This document shows positions 1 to 6,462 of a stretch of DNA of 9,434 nucleotides, piece after piece; positions within the stretch are counted from its first letter, which is position 1, and the number at the start of each line of letters is the position of its first letter. Source of the DNA: Candidatus Sumerlaeota bacterium (GTDB lineage Bacteria; Sumerlaeota; Sumerlaeia; MWCT01; JAGHBZ01); contig JAGHBZ010000334.1 in assembly GCA_021160705.1 (NCBI GenBank), forward strand, positions 1 through 9,434, given 5' to 3'. The position numbers were made by a program, and so were the translations under genes. The notes under the pieces were generated by a model. It worked only from the letters and a program-made list of their open reading frames with translations. It ran no database searches and was not told the origin of the DNA.

Positions 1-45
1 CTCAGATAAATATCTAAATTTTTTAGAGAAAATTTTAATTTCAGC

Positions 46-51
46 GAGGTG
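46..51 (+). promoter_or_regulatory. Ribosome binding site for the secreted protein
   Basis: GAGGTG lies 5 bases upstream of the ATG at 57, a good Shine-Dalgarno match and spacing, and it fixes the start of the first gene. The rest of the 56-base leader is very AT-rich. It contains a short near-palindrome (AGATA-AA-TATCT, 4-15) and an all-AT inverted repeat (16-22 with 29-35). I see no convincing promoter; one may lie outside the window. Confidence 0.8.
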
Positions 52-56
52 AAAAA

Positions 57-137
57 ATGAGAACAAAAAAAGAAATTTTGTTTTTCCTAACTATTGTGTG
101 TTTAGTAGTCTCAGGAGTAAGCATCAGTAGTTTTGCT
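57..137 (+). other. Sec signal peptide coding region
   Basis: Residues 1-27 have a basic n-region (RTKK), a hydrophobic stretch rich in I, L, F and V, and a small-residue c-region ending S-F-A before TSGAQ, which fits signal peptidase I. No lipobox cysteine follows; C15 lies inside the hydrophobic core. A later cut after SGA (residue 31) is also possible. Confidence 0.85.
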
Positions 138-3100
138 ACTTCTGGTGCTCAGGTTAAAAGCGTTGTCGGCAAGAATAATACTTACTTTTTTACCTATAAT
201 TCCCTTGGACACGTAGCCTCTGCACAATGGTATGAGTATATTCCTGGGGCTGGACATTCGTATAGTGAAACTATGGTGCCGAACTACAATGGTTTCTCCA
301 AGCGAGACTACGAGTATCCCCCGATTGCCGATACCTGGGCAAATCCATATGAAGGACCCTTTATGACAACTCAATATTTAAGCGAAACTATTCCGGTTGA
401 ATGGGCTGACGACTATGATGTTATGAGCTCTGCAAAAATAAATGACCCATACGGAGGAAAATTTAGTGGGAACTACTACTATACTACCACTGGACATACC
501 TGTCCAGCCGGGGATAGGTTTGAATCCACCTATGCAAAACCTGAGGACTCTGAGCTATTCACAACAACATTAACCGTCTCATCTACTTACTACACTCGGA
601 TGGTAGGTTCCTGGGAGGAGAGGTACACAGACCAATGGGTTGAGACAAGAACAGAGACTAACTCAACCAAACAAAATAATAGTGAAGTTATCACCACTAA
701 CACCCTTGAATATACCATCGGCAAGAACGACCATTTTAATCCGGGTTATGCACCTCCGCTTTATATTACAGGATGGTGGATAGAGACATCAACCACACAC
801 TCGCTATACGCCCAGATAGACCGCGTCTCTTATAAATACGCCCCACCTGTAGACACTTCACCTGTGGTCGCTGTGAGGTTTCCTCAACTTTATCCTGAGC
901 CGGTATTTTCAACTACTTATGGACCTATCACGAGTTCTTCCCCATTCCGATATGATAGTGTAGATACATTCGGTCCAGATGGAAACCCATTATTTTGGGA
1001 GTTCTATTATGACTCCCCTACAGGGGGTGCACTTGTGCAAATTGACCTGATAGGATATAATGACCTTGTAGCCCAGTACTGGTTTACTTACGGACCCGGA
1101 CCGACCGACAAAGAAATCCTCTCAATGGTAGAGTATATCGCTGAGGACGATTCATTTACCACATACACGTATATATATAGCCCAACTCAGTATCCTGGTT
1201 TAGACGCTCTTACAAAAGTGTACGTTGATTATGGTGATGGACCCACCACATTCACAGAGATTCCAATTGCTGATGAGATAACTACAGGCATAACAGGACT
1301 TTCACGGTTGAATGTATTCCTCTATGATGATTGTTCCACGTATCCCCACGCAGTAGCAAGTGATATTGGGTATTACCGCCAGTTTCTTAAAAGCAAGAAA
1401 AGTCGCCCCTGGGGCTATATCTTTCCATCAAAAGCCTGGCCCGGTTCCTTGCTCACCATATATGGATATGGCACGGACGGAAGACTAATGAGTATGTTTA
1501 CCATAAAATTAAAACAGGTCCCCATTGAATCAAATATTCAATCTTATGGACTATTCATATTAAAGTACCTCTCAGACAAAATCTCTGCTATCTCACACTC
1601 AAAACAACAGGATGGTATACCGGATTACTTTCAGCCCGGCACAATGCTGATAACCGACCCCTTCTACCGACAGGGTGCATTCTATTCATTTATTCCGAAT
1701 GGAGTGGGACTCCAGCAGATAATCTCCGACATTAGGGGTGGTGGGCTGATATATCGACACTTCAGTCACTACAATGAAGAAAGCAGTCTTGTACCTGTGT
1801 GTGAACGAGTAGTAAGGTCGGATAATTATTACGGCGAGGATATGCTTCCACTTGGTCCGTATTGGAGATATACTTTCACACCTACGCCGACACCTACGCC
1901 GACGCCTACACCCACACCCACAGCAACACCTTCACCTACTCCAACTGAGACGCCTTCGCCTACACCTACACTCACTCCTACACCGACTCCCACTGAAACA
2001 CCCACGCCCACTCCTACACCTACGCCAACCGAGACACCGACACCTACTCCCACAGTTACGCCTACACCAGTAATTAAATGGCAACAACCCCCGAATATGA
2101 TAGATGGGTATGATGTGGAATCCTCTGCATCGCCATCATTTATGAGTGTGGTTGCTGACGACTGGGAATGCACCACTGGACTTCCTATTGTTCACATCCG
2201 CTGGTGGGGTTCCTATATAGGCTGGGAGAACCTGACATCAGGTCCAGTGGAACCACCGCCAATTAAACCATTTGCTTTCCGCCTGAGCTGGCATAAATAT
2301 CTACCACCGCCACCGTACTCGCGTCCAGGGGAACTTATCCACGAGGAAATCTGCACCAACTATACTGAAGTCTGGTATGGAGCAGTTCCCCTGTGGAATT
2401 CACCTGATTACTATGAGCACGAGTTTATGTACGACCAGGATTTAACTATACCCTGGGCACAGACACCGGGAGAGAAGTATTTCTTGAACATTCAGGCGTT
2501 ATATGAATCTTCTGGCATAGAGTTTCCCTGGGGATGGAAGAACTCGGAACATCACTGGGGAGACGATGCAGTGTTCCTCAATGATGAGTTGACAACCTGG
2601 ACTGAGTTGCTCTGGCCCCGTGGTCACCGATTAGGGGGACAGTCGATGGATATGGCATTTGAACTCTGGCAAACTCCACCGACTCCGACACCGACACCTA
2701 CTCCGACACTTACTCCTACATCCACACCCACTTCGACACCTACACCTACTCCCACTCCAATTCTCTATTACACTTTTGATGAGCCAGTAAACTGGAGTTA
2801 TAGAGGTGAAACCAACGATTTTGACGTACCGACTTCTGAGAGCACTGGTGGGCATCTGGGAATGAACCCTGCTGGCTCCACCTATGCCTTTAGCTACTGG
2901 TATAGTCCTGACGTCACCATTCCCTGCGGGAGATATTATCGTTCCACCTGGACATTGAGCAGTAGTGTCGGCGACCCAGACCTCTGTATACCGTTCCGAT
3001 TGCGAGTGAACCAGAAGCAGAGCTGGCAGGGCTGGTCACGCTACGTTGACAGTCGTGGTTTCGTTGCACCTACACAGTTTGAATGGAAGAACTACGCGTT

Positions 3101-3767
3101 GTTCTTTAATCCTGTTGAGCTGGTTCCGGGCGACGACGTTTTTGTGTTCTCCTTTGACAGTATGAGTTTTGACCCGGGTAACGATGTGAACTCGTGGATA
3201 TATCTTGAGGAGTTGATAGTGGAGGAGGTGCAGGTGACCACAGTGACAGAGATTGCCAGATATGATTTTGCGACGGGAAGCGAAGGGTGGCAGTTTGCTG
3301 GCACAATTTCTCCGTTCGATACGCCGACCACCTCCGTGGCAAATAGCCGACTCGGACTCAACGCTAATGGTTCAACGAGATGTTTCTCCTACTGGTACAG
3401 CCCTGACATCACTATGGAGACGGAAAGTCTTTATCGTGTACGCTGGCTTGTGGATAGTAGCGTGAGCGACCCGGATGACGTGGTGCAATTCAGGTTGCGA
3501 GCGAACCAGCAGGAGGTCTGGTCGAACTGGGGCAGGGAAGTGTTTAGCTATAATCAGCACGCCCCGGCAGCAGGTTCACCAAAATATTATGAAATCACCT
3601 TTGACCCATTAGATTATCTCCAGCCGGCGGGTAAGCCACAAATTCCACTGGTACAGACACCACTGGTCATCTCCTTTGACATACTGAGTTTTGACCCGTT
3701 TGATGATACGTCCTCCTGGATATACCTTGACAAGGCTATCGTAGAAGAGGTTACAGTAGCTCCATAA
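57..3767 (+). CDS. Secreted multidomain protein with Thr-Pro linkers, function unknown
   Basis: This is a 1236-residue exported protein. Residues 1-27 are a Sec signal peptide: charged RTKK, a hydrophobic core, and likely cleavage after SFA. Residues 28-607 are rich in tyrosine (about 10% by hand count) and glycine and match no family I recognise; short stretches such as FRYD, FYYD and TYTYIY loosely recall YD/RHS repeats. A Thr-Pro linker spans 608-671. Residues 672-872 resemble a domain of unknown function found in Planctomycetes/Lentisphaerae-type exoproteins: KWQQPP at the start, ADDWEC, a WWGSY strand, SRPGE, HHWGDDAV and GH near the end. A second linker spans 873-901. Two related beta-rich domains (902-1062 and 1065-1236) share YWYSPD, SSV.DPD, FRLR.NQ and SWIYL, suggesting jelly-roll or binding modules. 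No PEP-CTERM, LPXTG or other sorting tail is visible at the C terminus (VEEVTVAP), so it is either released or held non-covalently. The start has a good ribosome binding site. An adhesin, a carbohydrate-binding protein or a cell-surface structural protein are all possible. The gene call is secure; the function is not. Confidence 0.93.
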   Translation: MRTKKEILFFLTIVCLVVSGVSISSFATSGAQVKSVVGKNNTYFFTYNSLGHVASAQWYEYIPGAGHSYSETMVPNYNGFSKRDYEYPPIADTWANPYEGPFMTTQYLSETIPVEWADDYDVMSSAKINDPYGGKFSGNYYYTTTGHTCPAGDRFESTYAKPEDSELFTTTLTVSSTYYTRMVGSWEERYTDQWVETRTETNSTKQNNSEVITTNTLEYTIGKNDHFNPGYAPPLYITGWWIETSTTHSLYAQIDRVSYKYAPPVDTSPVVAVRFPQLYPEPVFSTTYGPITSSSPFRYDSVDTFGPDGNPLFWEFYYDSPTGGALVQIDLIGYNDLVAQYWFTYGPGPTDKEILSMVEYIAEDDSFTTYTYIYSPTQYPGLDALTKVYVDYGDGPTTFTEIPIADEITTGITGLSRLNVFLYDDCSTYPHAVASDIGYYRQFLKSKKSRPWGYIFPSKAWPGSLLTIYGYGTDGRLMSMFTIKLKQVPIESNIQSYGLFILKYLSDKISAISHSKQQDGIPDYFQPGTMLITDPFYRQGAFYSFIPNGVGLQQIISDIRGGGLIYRHFSHYNEESSLVPVCERVVRSDNYYGEDMLPLGPYWRYTFTPTPTPTPTPTPTPTATPSPTPTETPSPTPTLTPTPTPTETPTPTPTPTPTETPTPTPTVTPTPVIKWQQPPNMIDGYDVESSASPSFMSVVADDWECTTGLPIVHIRWWGSYIGWENLTSGPVEPPPIKPFAFRLSWHKYLPPPPYSRPGELIHEEICTNYTEVWYGAVPLWNSPDYYEHEFMYDQDLTIPWAQTPGEKYFLNIQALYESSGIEFPWGWKNSEHHWGDDAVFLNDELTTWTELLWPRGHRLGGQSMDMAFELWQTPPTPTPTPTPTLTPTSTPTSTPTPTPTPILYYTFDEPVNWSYRGETNDFDVPTSESTGGHLGMNPAGSTYAFSYWYSPDVTIPCGRYYRSTWTLSSSVGDPDLCIPFRLRVNQKQSWQGWSRYVDSRGFVAPTQFEWKNYALFFNPVELVPGDDVFVFSFDSMSFDPGNDVNSWIYLEELIVEEVQVTTVTEIARYDFATGSEGWQFAGTISPFDTPTTSVANSRLGLNANGSTRCFSYWYSPDITMETESLYRVRWLVDSSVSDPDDVVQFRLRANQQEVWSNWGREVFSYNQHAPAAGSPKYYEITFDPLDYLQPAGKPQIPLVQTPLVISFDILSFDPFDDTSSWIYLDKAIVEEVTVAP
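1878..2069 (+). repeat. Thr-Pro linker repeat 1 (64 residues)
   Basis: Residues 608-671 alternate Thr and Pro almost perfectly, with occasional Glu, Ser, Ala, Leu or Val substitutions (TETP, SPTP, TATP, TLTP, TVTP). At DNA level this is a degenerate 6-base repeat of the form ACNCCN with varied third positions, so selection appears to hold the protein pattern rather than the bases. It is a typical extended interdomain linker and a potential O-glycosylation region. The antisense frame through it gives a spurious Val-Gly repeat ORF. Confidence 0.95.
2070..2672 (+). other. Uncharacterised exoprotein domain (DUF7901-like)
   Basis: Residues 672-872 form a compact domain of about 200 residues between the two linkers. 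Visible landmarks are KWQQPP, GYDVESS, VADDWEC, IRWWGSYIGW, FAFRLSWHK, SRPGELIHEE, PGEKYFLNIQAL, WGWKNSEHHWGDDAVF and a final GHRLGGQSMDMAFEL. The order of these landmarks matches my recollection of a domain of unknown function repeated in large exported proteins of Planctomycetes and Lentisphaerae. The family name comes from memory and has not been checked by a search. Confidence 0.55.
2673..2759 (+). repeat. Thr-Pro linker repeat 2 (29 residues)
   Basis: Residues 873-901 are a shorter Thr-Pro tract with two TSTP units and one TLTP. It separates the middle domain from the C-terminal tandem domains. The codons differ from those of the first tract (more TCC, TCG and ACT), so it does not look like a recent copy of it. 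Confidence 0.93.
2760..3764 (+). repeat. Tandem duplicated C-terminal beta-rich domain
   Basis: Two protein-level repeats occupy residues 902-1062 and 1065-1236. Shared landmarks, in order, are a YxF start, GST..FSYWYSPD, a Y(R)..W strand, SSV.DPD, FRLR.NQ..W..W.R, an F.P.. strand, SFD..SFDP, SWIYL and VEEV. The second copy has about 12 extra residues (GKPQIPLVQTPL) before the SFD strand. The pattern fits a jelly-roll or carbohydrate-binding-like module seen in exoproteins of candidate phyla; the binding role is inference. The DNA copies are well diverged, so the duplication is old. Confidence 0.8.
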
Positions 3768-3796
3768 CCATTGTTTGCAGGTTATGTGCTGACGCA

Positions 3797-6127
3797 TTGA
3801 ACATACACAGGGCACAGCAAAAGAAGATGTTGGCTCTTGCGGGAGCAATAGGCGTCCTTGCAGGAATAGTAGTGGTAATTTTCTATGGATTGAGTGTCAA
3901 TACAAATGTCATAAAAGAGCTCCTCTGGTGGGAGGGGCTTTTTTTATTAATAGGGATAGCGTTTATATTCCGTCTTTTCCCTGAGTGTATTTCGCCACTT
4001 CTTCGGATATGCAAATATCAAAGAAGATGGCGTTTGATGTTCGTAACTCTATTCTTTTCCCTCCTCTGGCAAGCATATTCTGTCTGTTATGCTCCTGATT
4101 TACCACGTGCTATCATAGTGTTTGTGCGACAACTGGGCTATATTATCACTTTCGGTTTTCTGGCGGTTATGTCGCAAAATTCCCCACAGGCAAAGCGTAT
4201 TTTAGAGCCCATTTTCTGGGCAACGTTCATTAGCAGTGTTTATGCTATTGCACAATTCTTTGGTATAGATTTTGTTCAATGGCAATATATTGACCGACCA
4301 GTAGGTACGTTCGGGAATCCCAATTTTTTCGGGGATTTTCTGGTAGCAATTCTACCTGTATTAGCAGTGTATGAACTTGGGAGCAAACATCAGGAAGTCT
4401 CTCCACGTGGCTCTCTCAAGTGGCTACTGGAGTTACCGATAAGAACACCAATCGTGTTTATGGGACTTCTGGTCACGCAGTCCCGTGCTGCCTTACTCGG
4501 ATTGATTACGGCTCTCTGGGTAGGATTTATTCTGGTGCTCTCAATCTTACCACAGAAGGGTTATAAGTGGTACATTTCTACGGCTAAAGGCATACTGATA
4601 CCCATTCTGCTGGTTTTAGTCTTCATCTGGTGTGGAAACACATTTTTTCCGGAACAAATCAAGCATATTTTTAGCTCCAGTCCGATTAAATTGCGGTATC
4701 AATTATGGATGGGGTGTCTACAATTATTTTTATCTCATCCTTTAACCGGATATGGGCTTGGTTCATTTCCCGATGTTGCGCTTCGGCTTATGCCACGTCT
4801 GGAGGTCATCTCGCCGGGATTAACTCCTGGTCACGCACATAGTTGGTTCTTTGAGCTACTTGTAGAACAAGGGATTGTGGGACTCCTATTATTCGGTCTA
4901 TTTCTAATATTTCTGTTTTATACTCTCATCTATAGCCTCCAATCGCCGCAGATTCCTGATAAGGAACGTCTACTGATTTCAGGAATTGTCTCTGGCTTAA
5001 CTGGACTGATTGTAGCCACAGGCGTGGGTGTGTGGTTCAATTGGTTTGGGGGTGGATGGATATTTTTCTTTCTCGCCGGGATGGGTGTAGGGCTTGCCAC
5101 TCAAAACTATAAAAAGAACAGCAACTCGGCACTAAACAAGACTCAACTTCTTAGGTCACACCACTATGTTATTATAGGTATTATAATACTTATCTTCTCT
5201 CTTGGATTGGCAATCTTTGAAATCAGGATTTTTCTTACCTCCAGAGACCTCAGAATTGGTAATGAACTATTTCTGCAGAAAAAATTAAGAGGTGCAATTC
5301 ATTTTTTCCGCAGGGCTTACCAACGATTCCCCTGCTGGGCAAACTCCCGTATCAACCTTGCAATGGCATTAATTGAACACGGCAAGTTGCAGGAGGCAGA
5401 CTCACTACTTACTGAGTACCTTAAAAATCACCACCACCCCAAGGTATACTCCTATAAAGGGGTTATAAAAATGAAACAACGTCGGTTCGGAGAAGCAGAA
5501 CGACATTTTCGTCGCGCATATCTGCTCAGACCGGATGGTAGCACACTTTTACCATTACTGAACGTGCTTGAAATACAGGGAAAAACTACCGAGACACTGA
5601 CGTTATCTGAGACGCATCTGGCTAAAGAACTCTATTTACCACTTCTCCACCGTTATCTAAAACAGCAGCATCGTTTGAAGCGAACACAACAAGCACGGGA
5701 GTTTTTCCGTTCAATGATTGAGCGCCCACCGCCGTGGCGTCCAGTAAAAGGCAAAGCCTTGCTTTACCGATGGGAGGCTGAGCTCTCGCGCCTGCTTAAT
5801 GACCTAATTACTGCAAAATCCGCATATAGATGGGCATTAAAGTATGACTCCGGGAATTACCAGCTCTGGAATGATTATGCAATGACCCTCTGGGAGTTGG
5901 GACACGACGAGCAGGCAGACTACGCATTTGCAAGAGCAGAAAAACTCAAACCTGATGAGCCGTTTATTCGGTATAACAGGCTGGAGCTGGCGCTGGTGAG
6001 AGGAGATTTTAAAACTGCCAGAGCAGAAGTGGCAGCCTTACAACAGCTTCCTTTACCTGCCTGGCTAAGAGATGCCCTGAATAATATTGTACAGAAATTT
6101 CCACAACTCCAGAACGAGTATCACTAA
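3797..6127 (+). CDS. O-antigen ligase/Wzy_C family membrane protein with TPR tail
   Basis: This 776-residue protein has roughly 12-13 membrane segments between residues 11 and 476, then a soluble C-terminal domain. Family hallmarks are GTFGNPNFFGDF (170-181), TQSRAALLGL (227-236), HPLTGYGLGSFP (314-325), and GHAHSWFFELLVEQGIVG (345-362) after the long extracytoplasmic loop (about 283-357). The Wzy_C superfamily includes WaaL O-antigen ligases, Wzy polymerases and PglL-type O-oligosaccharyltransferases, all of which transfer lipid-linked glycans at the periplasmic face. Residues 483-753 carry about five or six TPR-like units (for example 483-516, 517-548, 549-582, 653-686 and 687-720), probably for protein contact. 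The start is uncertain: the reading frame opens with TTG at 3797, but ATG at 3827, just before the first membrane helix, is an alternative. Neither has a clear ribosome binding site. The gene lies 29 bases after the secreted protein, so co-transcription or translational coupling is likely. Family confidence is high; which of the three activities it has cannot be read from the sequence. Confidence 0.9.
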   Translation: MNIHRAQQKKMLALAGAIGVLAGIVVVIFYGLSVNTNVIKELLWWEGLFLLIGIAFIFRLFPECISPLLRICKYQRRWRLMFVTLFFSLLWQAYSVCYAPDLPRAIIVFVRQLGYIITFGFLAVMSQNSPQAKRILEPIFWATFISSVYAIAQFFGIDFVQWQYIDRPVGTFGNPNFFGDFLVAILPVLAVYELGSKHQEVSPRGSLKWLLELPIRTPIVFMGLLVTQSRAALLGLITALWVGFILVLSILPQKGYKWYISTAKGILIPILLVLVFIWCGNTFFPEQIKHIFSSSPIKLRYQLWMGCLQLFLSHPLTGYGLGSFPDVALRLMPRLEVISPGLTPGHAHSWFFELLVEQGIVGLLLFGLFLIFLFYTLIYSLQSPQIPDKERLLISGIVSGLTGLIVATGVGVWFNWFGGGWIFFFLAGMGVGLATQNYKKNSNSALNKTQLLRSHHYVIIGIIILIFSLGLAIFEIRIFLTSRDLRIGNELFLQKKLRGAIHFFRRAYQRFPCWANSRINLAMALIEHGKLQEADSLLTEYLKNHHHPKVYSYKGVIKMKQRRFGEAERHFRRAYLLRPDGSTLLPLLNVLEIQGKTTETLTLSETHLAKELYLPLLHRYLKQQHRLKRTQQAREFFRSMIERPPPWRPVKGKALLYRWEAELSRLLNDLITAKSAYRWALKYDSGNYQLWNDYAMTLWELGHDEQADYAFARAEKLKPDEPFIRYNRLELALVRGDFKTARAEVAALQQLPLPAWLRDALNNIVQKFPQLQNEYH
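5243..6055 (+). other. TPR domain of the Wzy_C protein
   Basis: Residues 483-753 contain helix pairs with TPR spacing and residues: GNELFLQKKLRGAIHFFRRA, LAMALIEHGKLQEADSLL, KMKQRRFGEAERHFRRAYLLRP, a diverged stretch at 583-652, then AKSAYRWALKYD and LWELGHDEQADYAFARAEKLKP. TPR tails occur in a subset of Wzy_C proteins, where they probably bind protein partners or acceptors. The side of the membrane depends on the exact number of helices, which I cannot fix by eye. Confidence 0.8.
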
Positions 6128-6191
6128 AAAGATTTCCCCCGAACGATTATACAGTTTCTGGAAAGCAGATTTTTGAGTCCTGTTAGTGATT

Positions 6192-6205
6192 ATAGGATTT
6201 CCTAT
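6192..6205 (+). terminator. Weak hairpin after the plus-strand genes
   Basis: ATAGG-ATTT-CCTAT forms a 5-bp stem with a 4-base loop (or 6 bp with 2 bases), starting 64 bases after the stop of the Wzy_C gene and followed by TTGAAATTT. It is short, AT-rich and lacks a real U-tract. It could end the plus-strand transcript, but the support is poor. Confidence 0.2.
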
Positions 6206-6295
6206 TTGAAATTTAACGAATGGAGTTTGTTTCGTCCTGACTTTAGCAGGAAATGACTCAAAATAAGTACAATCTTAATCAGAAAATTTTATTAT
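6205..6295. repeat. Direct repeat copy 1, about 91 bp, intergenic
   Basis: This segment starts TTTGAAATTTAAC and ends TTTTATTAT. It aligns almost end to end with 6463-6554. By hand I count about 15 substitutions and one gap in 92 columns (about 83% identity), with 12 of the substitutions transitions. The best conserved stretch is AATAAGTACAATC. I see no coding potential conserved between the copies, and no tRNA or known RNA. Confidence 0.8.
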
Positions 6296-6297
6296 CC

Positions 6298-6321
6298 ATA
6301 AGGAGACCAGGAAACCAGGAG
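6298..6321 (+). repeat. Inverted repeat, left arm (24 bp)
   Basis: This arm starts 2 bases after direct repeat copy 1. It contains two adjacent 8-base units, GAGACCAG and GAAACCAG, followed by GAG. Its reverse complement matches 6436-6459 at 21 of 24 positions. The interior between the arms is 114 bases. Confidence 0.85.
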
Positions 6322-6435
6322 TTGCCTTTTATTCCCGAGATATTATCCTATTCAGTTCCGATGATTCCACGGCAAGACTCTATAAGAGAACTGATAATTT
6401 TTATCAATTTGTTTTTTTCTTATACTTTTTGTCTA
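6322..6435. other. 114-bp core between inverted repeat arms
   Basis: This is AT-rich non-coding sequence. It can form small internal stems: TTGCC with GGCAA (around 6322 and 6371), CTCT-ATA-AGAG near 6378-6388, and TGATAA-TTT-TTATCA at 6392-6406. A 73-residue open frame crosses it (6253-6474), but its ends are made from the repeats and it resembles no protein, so I do not call it a gene. The core is too small to encode a transposase. Confidence 0.5.
6392..6418 (+). terminator. Possible intrinsic terminator, AT-rich stem plus T-run
   Basis: TGATAA-TTT-TTATCA gives a 6-bp stem with a 3-base loop. It is followed after 5 bases by a run of seven T (6412-6418) and further T-rich sequence. The shape fits a plus-strand intrinsic terminator, but the stem has only one G-C pair and would be weak. 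It lies inside the inverted-repeat element. Confidence 0.3.
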
Positions 6436-6459
6436 CTCCTGGTCTCCTGGCTTCCTTAT
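6436..6459 (-). repeat. Inverted repeat, right arm (24 bp)
   Basis: This arm is the reverse complement of 6298-6321 with three differences, all transitions. On the plus strand it reads as CTGGTCTC and CTGGCTTC units between CTC and CTTAT-like ends. It stops 3 bases before direct repeat copy 2. Together the arms define a 162-bp segment (6298-6459) with the terminal-inverted-repeat layout of a miniature element, or the stem of a large hairpin. Confidence 0.85.
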
Positions 6460-6462
6460 AAA

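Noticed and set aside
1829..2176. 115-residue minus-strand frame rich in Val-Gly
   Set aside because: It is the antisense of the Thr-Pro linker; the Val-Gly repeat follows directly from the ACNCCN pattern of the real gene.
3700..3767. C-terminal sorting signal (PEP-CTERM, LPXTG or type IX) on the exoprotein
   Set aside because: The protein ends in VEEVTVAP directly after the second domain copy, with no hydrophobic segment, basic tail or sorting motif.
6298..6459. CRISPR-like array from the repeated CCAG units
   Set aside because: The 8-base units are adjacent with no unique spacers, and there are only two per arm in opposite orientation. No cas gene is present.
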